Source of the DNA: JAKFDI01 sp044508835
GTDB lineage: Bacteria; Pseudomonadota; Gammaproteobacteria; Burkholderiales; Burkholderiaceae_C
Length of the DNA: 19,943 nucleotides
Assembly: GCA_044508835.1 (NCBI GenBank)
Contig: JBIQHD010000053.1
Location: 1-19,943 of the forward strand
Direction of reading: 5' to 3'
The position numbers were made by a program, and so were the translations under genes. This document shows, in pieces, positions 9,381-16,150 of this stretch. Every line of letters begins with the position of its first letter. Within the stretch, counting starts at the first letter, position 1. The notes beneath the pieces were generated by a model, which saw only the letters and a list, made by a program, of their open reading frames with translations, made no database searches and was not told the DNA's origin.

Positions 9381-10163
9381 TCAGGGCAGCCAGTCCAGCG
9401 CCGGCGTGCGCTGCGGGATGGCGAAGGCCGCATCGTAGTACGGGCCGACGAAGTACAGCCCGGCCGCGGAGAAGGTCGGCGCGGCGCGCTGGCGGTTCCT
9501 CGATGCCAGCACCTCGGCCAGCCAGGCAGGCGAGCGCGTGCCGGACCCGACGGCGACGAGGCAGCCCATGATGTTGCGCACCATGTGGTGCAGGAAAGCG
9601 CTGGCGTCGAAGTCGAAGCGCCAGTAGGCGCCGCGCCGCTCGATGTCGATGGCGCGCAGCTGCTTCACCGGCGAGGCCGCCTGGCACTCGGCCGAGCGAA
9701 AGGCGCTGAAGTCGTGCTCGCCGATCAGCAGCGCGGCGGCCGCGCGCATCGCCGAGGCGTCGAGCGGACGGAACACCCAGCCGGCCAGCCCGGCCTCGAG
9801 CGCCGGGCGCACGGGCGACTCGAGCAGCACGTAGGCGTAGCGGCGGCCGAGCGCGCTGTTGCGGGCATGGAAGCCGGGCTCGACCGCCTCGCACCACTGC
9901 ACGGCGATGTCGTCCGGCAGGTAGCGGTTGGTCCCGCGGACCCAGGAATTGCGCTCCCGCACGACCGGCGCGTCGAAATGCACCACCTGGTTGAGCCCGT
10001 GGACGCCGGCGTCGGTGCGGCCGGCGCAGACCGTGCGCACCGGCGCGGCGGCGAACTCGCCCAGCGCCTGCTCGAGCCGGTCCTGCACGGTCTCCCGGCC
10101 GGGCTGGCTCTGCCAGCCGCGATAGGCCGTGCCGCGGTAGGCGACACCGAGCGCCAGCCTCAC
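9381..10163 (-). CDS. truA: tRNA pseudouridine(38-40) synthase
   Basis: Makes pseudouridine at positions 38-40 of the tRNA anticodon arm. 260 residues from the chosen start. The N-terminus MRLALGVAYRGTAYRGWQ matches the family, and the catalytic Asp is Asp51 in AGRTDAGVHG. Other family marks are FHARNSALGRRYAYVL and SAFLHHMVRNIMG. The start is GTG at 10161-10163. The frame is open further upstream to 10367, but that part overlaps the end of fimV and is Arg/Ala-rich out-of-frame translation, so it was excluded. It sits 46 bases after fimV and nine before trpF, probably in the same operon. Confidence 0.95.
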   Translation of the reverse strand: MRLALGVAYRGTAYRGWQSQPGRETVQDRLEQALGEFAAAPVRTVCAGRTDAGVHGLNQVVHFDAPVVRERNSWVRGTNRYLPDDIAVQWCEAVEPGFHARNSALGRRYAYVLLESPVRPALEAGLAGWVFRPLDASAMRAAAALLIGEHDFSAFRSAECQAASPVKQLRAIDIERRGAYWRFDFDASAFLHHMVRNIMGCLVAVGSGTRSPAWLAEVLASRNRQRAAPTFSAAGLYFVGPYYDAAFAIPQRTPALDWLP

Positions 10164-10209
10164 GACGGCAGACTCCGCGGTGCCGGCGCGCGGCTGCCCT
10201 GGCGCGGCG

Positions 10210-12792
10210 TCAACCCAGGCTGGCCAGCATCCCCTGCGCCTTGCTGCGCAGCGCGCCGTCGGCCTTGGCAACGACCTCCTGGAGAAGATCGCGGGCGCCT
10301 TCCATGTCGCCGATCTGGCGGAACTCCTCGGCCAGCTCGAGCTTGCGCGCGAGCGGGTCGGCCCCATCGTCGTCGGGCATCAGGTCGATGCTGCCGAGGT
10401 CGAGGTCCGGCACGGCGGCGGCAGCAGCCGGCGCAGGCGCGGCCGCGGGCTGGTCGAGGTCGAGCGAGATGTCCGACAGGTCGAAATCCATCGCCGAGGA
10501 GTTGACGGCCGGGGCGGCGGGAGCCGGCGCCTCGGGCATGAGCGGGGGAAGTTCGAGCCCGGCGCCCAGGTCGTCGTCGGTCAATGACACCGGCTCGAAC
10601 GGGCGCCCGGCCAGGGGCTGCACCTGCGGGGCCTCGGGCACGGCCGGCGCGTCGATGTCCAGGTCGAGATCGAGGTCGACGTTCGACGGGTCGATCACCG
10701 GCTGCTCGTCGGCCTCGGCCACCTCGAAGCGCGAGGGGGACGGAAGCACCGATTGCGGCATCGTGCTCGCGCTCAGCGGCTCGACGGCGGGCGCGGCGCC
10801 CGCGGGCACCACCGGCGTGCCGCCCGGCTGGTACAGCGGATTCTCGGGGTCGATCTGGAAGCCCATCTCCTGGGCCTTGGCCCAGTCCTCGCCCTCGCCG
10901 CGCGTGAGCGAGAACAGCTGGGTCGCCAGCAGCTCGAAGCCCTTGGTGTCGCGCCGCTTGGCATAGACCTCGAGCAGCTTGGTCCGGATCGCCAGGCGAT
11001 CCGGCGTGCTGCGCATGGCTTCCTTCAGGATCTCCTCGGCCTGCAGGTCACGGCCGTAGGCCAGGTAGACGTCGGCCTCGGCCACCGGATCGACGTCGCC
11101 GATCGCGTCGAGCTGGCTCAGCGAGTAGCTCATCGACGACGAGGCGCCGCTGGCGTCGCGCGTGTCGATGCGCTGGCCGCCGCTCGCGCCGAAGAACGAA
11201 TCGGGCTGCAGGCGGCTTTCGAGGAAGGAGGTTTCGCCGCTGTCCTTCCTGGCGCGGCGGCTGAAGCGGTAGACGCCGAACCCGACGAGAAGCGCCAGCA
11301 GGCCGCCGCCGACGGCGAGCGCCCACGGGTTGTCTTCGATCAGCGTGTCCAGCAGGCCGGGTTCCGCCGGCGCAGGAGGCGGCGGCGCCACGGCGGGGGC
11401 CGGCGACGCAGCGGCCGGCGCAGAAGCGGGCGCCGGGGCCGGTGCGGCGGCGACGGCAACTTGCGCGTCGGCCGCGGAGGCCGCAGGTTCGGCCGGGGCA
11501 GGCGCCGGCGCCGGCGCGGGTGCCGGTGTCGGCGCGGCGGCGACCGGCGGCAAGCTGCCGGGCAGCGTCATGGCGGACGGCGCGGCCGGTGCCGACGCCG
11601 GCCCGGAACCCCCGGTCGACGCGGCAGCGCCCGAGGCGGCGCCGGACAGCCGCTTGAGCTCCTCGACGTTCTTGGAAAGCTCGGCCACGCGCGTGGCCGC
11701 ATCCTTCTTCTCCTGCTCCTTGGACAGCCGTTCTTCCGCCGCCTTCGCCGAGGCCGCGCCCTTGCTCAGGGTGAGCTTGTCGGGCGTGGGCGCCGCGGCT
11801 TCCTTGCGGTCCTGCACCGTCGCCTCGACCTTGCCGGCGGCCTGGCGCGCCGGCGCCTCGACGGCATCGGAGCCGACGGCACCCGCGAGGCGCTGGCGGT
11901 AGGCGCCGAAATCGGCGCTCTGCGCGCGGATGATCTGGCGCGCATCCGCGTTGGAAATGCTCTGGCCTTCCTCGGTGGTCGGCAGGTTGAGCACGGCGCC
12001 GGCCTTGAGCCGGTTCATGTTCTCGCCCATGAATGCATGGGCGTTGCCGCGATACAGGGCGACCAGCATCTGGTCGAGCGAGACGCCCGGACGCCGGGTG
12101 GCCGACGCGATGCGCGACAGGGTGTCGCCCCGGCGGACCACGTATTCGTCGTCCTGCGCCGCGCCCGCCGTCGCGCTGTCGCGCGCGGCCGGCGCCGGGC
12201 GGGCGGATTCGGCGGGACGCGCCGCCGGCGCCGGCCGTGCCGGCGCCGCCGACTGCTCGGCGACGCGGGGCGCGGGGCGCGGGGCGGGCGCAGCGGCCGC
12301 CGCGCGGGGCGGCACCGCGGGCGCGGGCGTGACGACCGGCGCCGTGGCGGCCGGCGCCTGCGCCATGCGCGTGCTCGACGGCGGGTCGAACAGCAGCGTG
12401 TATTCGCGCACCAGCCGGCCGGTCGACCAGGACAGCTCGAGGATCACGTCGACGAACGGCTCCTGGACGCCGCGATCGCTGGTGAGGCGCAGGTAGGGAC
12501 GCCCGTCGGGGCGGCGCAGCAGCTCGGCCGTGGTGCCGGGCAGCACGGGGTTGTAGTCGACGCCGGCGGCGCGGTAGGACTCGGGCGGCGCGACCCGCAC
12601 GCGCAGGTTCGACGCCTCTTCGGGCGTCATGCTCGTGACGTCGATTTCCGCGCGGAGGGTTTCGCCGAGCGCCGACTGCACCGACAGCTTGCCGAGGCCG
12701 AGCGCCCACGCGGCGGGGGCAGTCAGCCAGAGAGCGGCCAGAGCCACCCCGGTCAAGGCAAATCGCCCCGTGATAAGCGCGTTTCGTTTCAA
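10210..12792 (-). CDS. fimV: FimV/HubP-like polar hub protein with LysM and TPR
   Basis: Large inner-membrane protein that in Pseudomonas and Vibrio organises the cell pole, type IV pili and twitching. With the chosen start it has 860 residues: signal peptide 1-30 (ends AAWA), conserved FimV N-domain (about 31-140, LGKLSVQSALGETLRAEI), Pro/Ala linker, LysM domain (about 216-272, YVVRRGDTLSRIA), coiled coil (about 345-385), a second Pro/Ala-rich region, one transmembrane helix (about 489-508), a TPR-like region (about 575-650), an acidic linker and the C-terminal FimV motif (about 815-860). The start chosen is TTG at 12790-12792, with GGGAGA (12797-12802) four bases upstream. A GTG at 12820-12822 would add ten residues and lacks a ribosome site. 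It has its own promoter at 12900-12928. LysM implies peptidoglycan binding. Confidence 0.92.
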   Translation of the reverse strand: MKRNALITGRFALTGVALAALWLTAPAAWALGLGKLSVQSALGETLRAEIDVTSMTPEEASNLRVRVAPPESYRAAGVDYNPVLPGTTAELLRRPDGRPYLRLTSDRGVQEPFVDVILELSWSTGRLVREYTLLFDPPSSTRMAQAPAATAPVVTPAPAVPPRAAAAAPAPRPAPRVAEQSAAPARPAPAARPAESARPAPAARDSATAGAAQDDEYVVRRGDTLSRIASATRRPGVSLDQMLVALYRGNAHAFMGENMNRLKAGAVLNLPTTEEGQSISNADARQIIRAQSADFGAYRQRLAGAVGSDAVEAPARQAAGKVEATVQDRKEAAAPTPDKLTLSKGAASAKAAEERLSKEQEKKDAATRVAELSKNVEELKRLSGAASGAAASTGGSGPASAPAAPSAMTLPGSLPPVAAAPTPAPAPAPAPAPAEPAASAADAQVAVAAAPAPAPASAPAAASPAPAVAPPPPAPAEPGLLDTLIEDNPWALAVGGGLLALLVGFGVYRFSRRARKDSGETSFLESRLQPDSFFGASGGQRIDTRDASGASSSMSYSLSQLDAIGDVDPVAEADVYLAYGRDLQAEEILKEAMRSTPDRLAIRTKLLEVYAKRRDTKGFELLATQLFSLTRGEGEDWAKAQEMGFQIDPENPLYQPGGTPVVPAGAAPAVEPLSASTMPQSVLPSPSRFEVAEADEQPVIDPSNVDLDLDLDIDAPAVPEAPQVQPLAGRPFEPVSLTDDDLGAGLELPPLMPEAPAPAAPAVNSSAMDFDLSDISLDLDQPAAAPAPAAAAAVPDLDLGSIDLMPDDDGADPLARKLELAEEFRQIGDMEGARDLLQEVVAKADGALRSKAQGMLASLG
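11501..11536 (-). repeat. Six tandem hexamers in fimV coding Pro-Ala repeats
   Basis: Six imperfect 6-base units (GGCGCC, GGCGCC, GGCGCG, GGTGCC, GGTGTC, GGCGCG on the plus strand) run without interruption. On the minus strand they encode Pro-Ala/Pro-Thr dipeptides in the periplasmic linker. Any gain or loss of a unit keeps the reading frame, so the linker could vary in length between strains. Confidence 0.75.
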
Positions 12793-12899
12793 GGCGTCTC
12801 CCAACTCGATCGTGCGCGGCACTCTGCCGGCGTCAGCCGCTTGTGTTCACAGAGCCGGACAACCGGTTCTCCCCGACCCAACGGTAAATCGCAGAAATC

Positions 12900-12928
12900 A
12901 CAATAGCATCAAGCAGATACGGTGACAA
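12900..12928 (-). promoter_or_regulatory. Sigma70-type promoter for fimV
   Basis: On the minus strand TTGTCA (12923-12928, five of six matches to TTGACA) is followed by a 17-base spacer and TATTGT (12900-12905, four of six matches to TATAAT). The region is clearly more A/T-rich than its surroundings. The predicted start site near 12893 gives a leader of about 100 bases to the TTG start of fimV. This would make fimV-truA-trpF-trpB-trpA-accD a transcription unit of its own. Confidence 0.65.
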
Positions 12929-12955
12929 GCTCATGCAATTGCTGACATTGCGCCA

Positions 12956-13020
12956 GAGGTCACGAAGTGGCTGCCAACCGACAGACTGTTGGCCGCAGCC
13001 AACGAACCGCGCGTGACCTC
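12956..13020 (-). repeat. Nested 65-bp inverted repeat after asd
   Basis: An outer perfect 9-bp inverted repeat, GAGGTCACG (12956-12964) with CGTGACCTC (13012-13020), encloses an inner one: GGCT plus GCCAAC (12969-12978) with GTTGGC (12988-12993) plus AGCC (12997-13000), the last with a three-base bulge. The outer right arm covers two bases of the asd stop codon (13019-13021). There is no run of T on the minus-strand side, so it is not a standard intrinsic terminator. It may stop transcription or protect the asd 3' end; this is inference. Together with the fimV promoter it fills the gap between asd and fimV. Confidence 0.6.
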
Positions 13021-14158
13021 AGCGCTGCAGCAGGATGCGCAGCATGCGCCGCAGCGGCTCCGCGGCACCCCACAGCAGCTGATCGCCGACGGTGAACGCC
13101 CCCAGGTACTCCGGACCCATGGCCATCTTGCGCAGGCGCCCCACCGGGATGCCCAGCGTGCCCGTAACCGCCACGGGCGTCAGGTCGCGGATCGTCGATT
13201 CCTTGTCGTTCGGCACCACCTTCACCCACTCGTTGTCGGCGGCGATCATGGCTTCGATGTCGGCAAGCGGCACGTCCTTCTTGAGCTTGAAGGTGAGCGC
13301 CTGGCTGTGGCAACGCATGGCGCCGATGCGCACGCAGAAGCCGTCGACGGGCACCGCGGGCGCGGCGAAGCCCTCGCCCTGGCCGAGGATCTTGTTCGTC
13401 TCGGCCATGCCCTTCCATTCCTCGCGGCTGACGCCGTTGCCCAGGTCCTTGTCGATCCAGGGGATCAGCGAGCCCGCCAGCGGCACGCCAAAGTTGGCGA
13501 CCTCGGCCTCGCCGAGCGACTGCTGCTTGGCGAGCAGCTTGCGGTCGATGTCGAGGATGGCGCTCTTCGGGTCGTCGAGCAGCGAGCGCACCTCGGCGTT
13601 GAGCGTGCCGAACTGCGTGAGCAGCTCGCGCATGTGCTGCGCGCCGCCGCCGGAGGCGGCCTGGTAGGTCTGCGTGCTCATCCACTCGACGAGCCCGGCC
13701 TTGAACAGCGCGCCCACGCCCATCAGCATGCAGCTGACGGTGCAGTTGCCGCCGATCCAGTCGCGGCCGCCCTTGGCCAGCGCGTTCTCGATCACGGGCA
13801 GGTTGACCGGGTCGAGCACGATGACCGCCTCGCTCTTCATCCGCAGCGTGGAGGCGGCGTCGATCCAGTGCCCCTTCCAGCCGGCAGCGCGCAGCTTGGG
13901 GTAGACCTCGGTGGTGTAGTCGCCGCCCTGGGCGGTGATGACGATCTCGCAGCGCGCGAGCGCCGAGACGTCGTACGCGTCCTGCAGCGTGGTCTCGTTC
14001 CTGGCCAGCGCGGCGATCGGCCCGCTCGCCTTGCCGCCGGCGTTGCTGGTGCTGAAGAACACCGGTTCGATGAGGGCGAAATCGCCCTCCTGCTGCATGC
14101 GCTCGATCAGCACGGAGCCGACCATCCCGCGCCATCCGACCAGTCCTACACGTGTCAT
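13019..14158 (-). CDS. asd: Aspartate-semialdehyde dehydrogenase
   Basis: Reduces aspartyl phosphate to aspartate semialdehyde with NADPH, the branch point to lysine/diaminopimelate, threonine and methionine; essential for the cell wall. 379 residues, close to the longer gram-negative type of E. coli. The N-terminal NADP motif is VGLVGWRGMVGS, the catalytic cysteine is Cys139 in GGNCTVSCM, and the catalytic His lies in RIGAMRCHSQ. The ATG at 14156-14158 is preceded by AAGGGG. It lies 86 bases after leuB with a hairpin in between, and upstream of fimV as in other proteobacteria. A second long open frame over the same DNA is Arg/Gly-rich shadow sequence. Confidence 0.98.
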   Translation of the reverse strand: MTRVGLVGWRGMVGSVLIERMQQEGDFALIEPVFFSTSNAGGKASGPIAALARNETTLQDAYDVSALARCEIVITAQGGDYTTEVYPKLRAAGWKGHWIDAASTLRMKSEAVIVLDPVNLPVIENALAKGGRDWIGGNCTVSCMLMGVGALFKAGLVEWMSTQTYQAASGGGAQHMRELLTQFGTLNAEVRSLLDDPKSAILDIDRKLLAKQQSLGEAEVANFGVPLAGSLIPWIDKDLGNGVSREEWKGMAETNKILGQGEGFAAPAVPVDGFCVRIGAMRCHSQALTFKLKKDVPLADIEAMIAADNEWVKVVPNDKESTIRDLTPVAVTGTLGIPVGRLRKMAMGPEYLGAFTVGDQLLWGAAEPLRRMLRILLQR

Positions 14159-14195
14159 TTCATTGCCCCTTCAAAGATTCGTTGAAAACCTTTGC

Positions 14196-14218
14196 TCTCC
14201 GGCTCGGATCGCCGGAGA
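14196..14218 (-). other. Hairpin between leuB and asd
   Basis: A perfect 8-bp stem TCTCCGGC (14196-14203) with GCCGGAGA (14211-14218) around a seven-base loop lies in the 86-base gap between leuB and asd. In the minus-strand transcript it is followed by GCAAAGGTTTTC, a weak, displaced T run, so any termination would be partial. It may set the ratio of leu to asd transcripts or mark a processing site; this is inference. Confidence 0.5.
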
Positions 14219-14244
14219 CACGGGCGACGCGAACCGAGAGCCGA

Positions 14245-15333
14245 CTAGCCCTTGGTGATGGTTTTGGTGATCGCGGCGACCACGGCATCGCCCATCTCGC
14301 GCGTGCCGACCTTGCGGGTACCCTCGGACCAGATGTCCGCCGTGCGCAGGCCCGAGGCGAGCACGTACTGAACGGCCGACTCGATGCGGTCGGCGGCGTC
14401 GGGCTGGTTGAGTGAGAAGCGAAGCATCATGGCGGCGGACAGAATTGTAGCCAGCGGGTTCGCCACCCCCTGCCCCGCGATGTCCGGCGCGCTGCCGTGG
14501 CTGGGTTCGTACAGGCCCTTGTTGCTCGCATCCAACGATGCCGAGGGCAGCATGCCGATGGAGCCGGTGAGCATGGCCGCCTCGTCCGAGAGGATGTCGC
14601 CGAACATGTTGCCGGTGACGATCACGTCGAACTTCTTGGGCGCCTTGACGAGCTGCATCGCCGCGTTGTCCACGTACATGTGGTCGAGCTCCACGTCCGG
14701 GTACTGCGCGTGCACCTCGGTCACCACGTCCTTCCAGAACTGGAAGGTCTCCAGCACGTTGGCCTTGTCGACGCTGGTCACGCGCTTGCCGCGCTTGCGC
14801 GCCGCCTGGAAGGCCACGTGGGCGATGCGCTCGATCTCCGGGCGCGAGTAGCGCATGGTGTCGAAGGCCTCGGGCTGGCCGGCGAAGGCGCCGTCGGGCG
14901 ATTCGCGGCGCCCGCGCGGCTGGCCGAAGTAGATGTCGCCCGTCAGCTCGCGGATGATGAGGATGTCCAGGCCCGCCACCAGCTCCGGCTTCAGGCTCGA
15001 CGCATGGGTGAGCTGCTCGTAGCAGATGGCCGGGCGCAGGTTGGCAAAGAGCTGCAGGTGCTTGCGCAGGCCGAGGATGGCCTGCTCGGGGCGCAGCGTG
15101 CGCTCGAGCTTGTCGTACTTCCAGTCGCCCACGGCGCCGAACAGCACGGCGTCGGCCGCCTTGGCGAGCGCCAGCGTGGCCTCGGGCAGCGGATGCCCGT
15201 GCGCCTCGTAGGCGGTGCCGCCCACGGGCGCCTGCTCCAGCTCGAGCGGCAGCTCCAGCACCTTCAGCACCTTCACCGCCTCGGCGACGATCTCGGCGCC
15301 GATGCCGTCACCCGGCAGGACTGCAATCTTCAC
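14245..15333 (-). CDS. leuB: 3-isopropylmalate dehydrogenase
   Basis: Third dedicated step of leucine synthesis: NAD-dependent oxidation and decarboxylation of 3-isopropylmalate. 362 residues, usual for the decarboxylating dehydrogenase family. The N-terminus MKIAVLPGDGIGAEIV, substrate Arg cluster ERTLRPEQAILGLR and metal/cofactor region VTGNMFGDILSDEAAM are all present. The start is GTG at 15331-15333, with GGAAGGAA about seven bases upstream overlapping the end of the intergenic gap; the stop is TAG. It follows leuD by 21 bases. Confidence 0.98.
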   Translation of the reverse strand: MKIAVLPGDGIGAEIVAEAVKVLKVLELPLELEQAPVGGTAYEAHGHPLPEATLALAKAADAVLFGAVGDWKYDKLERTLRPEQAILGLRKHLQLFANLRPAICYEQLTHASSLKPELVAGLDILIIRELTGDIYFGQPRGRRESPDGAFAGQPEAFDTMRYSRPEIERIAHVAFQAARKRGKRVTSVDKANVLETFQFWKDVVTEVHAQYPDVELDHMYVDNAAMQLVKAPKKFDVIVTGNMFGDILSDEAAMLTGSIGMLPSASLDASNKGLYEPSHGSAPDIAGQGVANPLATILSAAMMLRFSLNQPDAADRIESAVQYVLASGLRTADIWSEGTRKVGTREMGDAVVAAITKTITKG

Positions 15334-15354
15334 GAATCGATTCCTTCCAGGAAC

Positions 15355-15999
15355 TCAGAGATGGTTGGCCAGCCACGGCTTCTTCAGCAGCCGCTCGGCC
15401 TCGTAGGCGCGGATCTTGTCGGCATGGCGCAGGGTGAGCGCGACGTCGTCGAAGCCGTTGAGCAGGCAGTACTTGCGGAACGGCTGCACGTCGAACTCGA
15501 GCTCGCTGCCGTCGGGCTTGACCACGCGCTGGCGCTCCAGGTCGATGGACAGCTCGTAGCCGACGAAGGCCGCGACCTCGTCGAACAGCTTCGCGACCTC
15601 GTGCTCCGGCAGCACGATGGGCAGCAGGCCGTTCTTGAAGCAATTGTTGAAGAAGATGTCGGCGTAGCTCGGCGCGATGAGCGCACGGAAGCCGTACTGG
15701 TCGATCGCCCATGGCGCATGCTCGCGCGACGACCCGCAGCCGAAGTTCTTGCGCGCGAGCAGGATCGAGGCGCCCCGGTAGCGCGGCTGGTTGAGCACGA
15801 AGTCCGGGTTGGGCTTGCGCGAGGCGGGATCCTGTCCGGGGAAGCCGGCGTCGAGATAGCGCCACTCGTCGAACAGGTTCGGGCCGAAGCCCGTCTTCTT
15901 GATCGACTTCAGGAACTGCTTCGGGATGATGGCGTCGGTGTCGACGTTCTCCCGGTCCATCGGGGCGACCAGCCCCTTGTGAACGCGAAACGCTTGCAT
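15355..15999 (-). CDS. leuD: 3-isopropylmalate dehydratase small subunit
   Basis: Small subunit of isopropylmalate isomerase, which with LeuC converts 2- to 3-isopropylmalate. 214 residues, the longer proteobacterial form. The swivel-domain motif GCGSSREHAPWAI is present, as are the N-terminal stretch NVDTDAIIPKQFLK and FNNCFKNGLLPI. ATG start at 15997-15999, only two bases after the stop of the lipoprotein gene, so translation is likely coupled to it. Confidence 0.98.
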   Translation of the reverse strand: MQAFRVHKGLVAPMDRENVDTDAIIPKQFLKSIKKTGFGPNLFDEWRYLDAGFPGQDPASRKPNPDFVLNQPRYRGASILLARKNFGCGSSREHAPWAIDQYGFRALIAPSYADIFFNNCFKNGLLPIVLPEHEVAKLFDEVAAFVGYELSIDLERQRVVKPDGSELEFDVQPFRKYCLLNGFDDVALTLRHADKIRAYEAERLLKKPWLANHL

Positions 16000-16001
16000 G
16001 G

Positions 16002-16130
16002 CTACTTCTTCTTCGATGCGTCTTCGAGCGTCGAGCCGGCCTTCTGGATGTCCTTGCCGATCCCGCCGATGGTGTTGCAGCCGGCCAGCGCGATCAGCGC
16101 CACGGTGACGAGCAGCAGTGTCTTCTTCAT
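16002..16130 (-). CDS. Entericidin A/B family small lipoprotein
   Basis: 42-residue protein: MKKT start, hydrophobic signal segment, lipobox LAGC with the lipid-bearing Cys18, then a short polar tail with NTIGGIGKDIQKAGSTLEDA and a Lys-rich end. This is the size and pattern of entericidins; E. coli EcnB is a stress-induced bacteriolytic lipoprotein and EcnA its antidote. Gene start ATG at 16128-16130 with a strong GGAGGG about five bases upstream, the best ribosome site in this operon. It lies between leuC (20 bases upstream) and leuD (2 bases downstream), thus inside the leucine operon. No second ecn-type gene lies next to it. Toxic activity is not shown; it may simply be a small outer-membrane lipoprotein. 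Confidence 0.9.
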   Translation of the reverse strand: MKKTLLLVTVALIALAGCNTIGGIGKDIQKAGSTLEDASKKK

Positions 16131-16150
16131 CGATCCCTCCGAGGTGATGT

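Noticed and set aside
10164..10367. Upstream extension of truA into fimV
   Set aside because: Arg/Ser-rich out-of-frame translation of the fimV 3' end; the family N-terminus begins at the GTG at 10163.
10753..12906. Long plus-strand open frame opposite fimV
   Set aside because: Mostly Arg/Gly runs mirroring the Pro/Ala linkers of FimV; no motif and no upstream signals.
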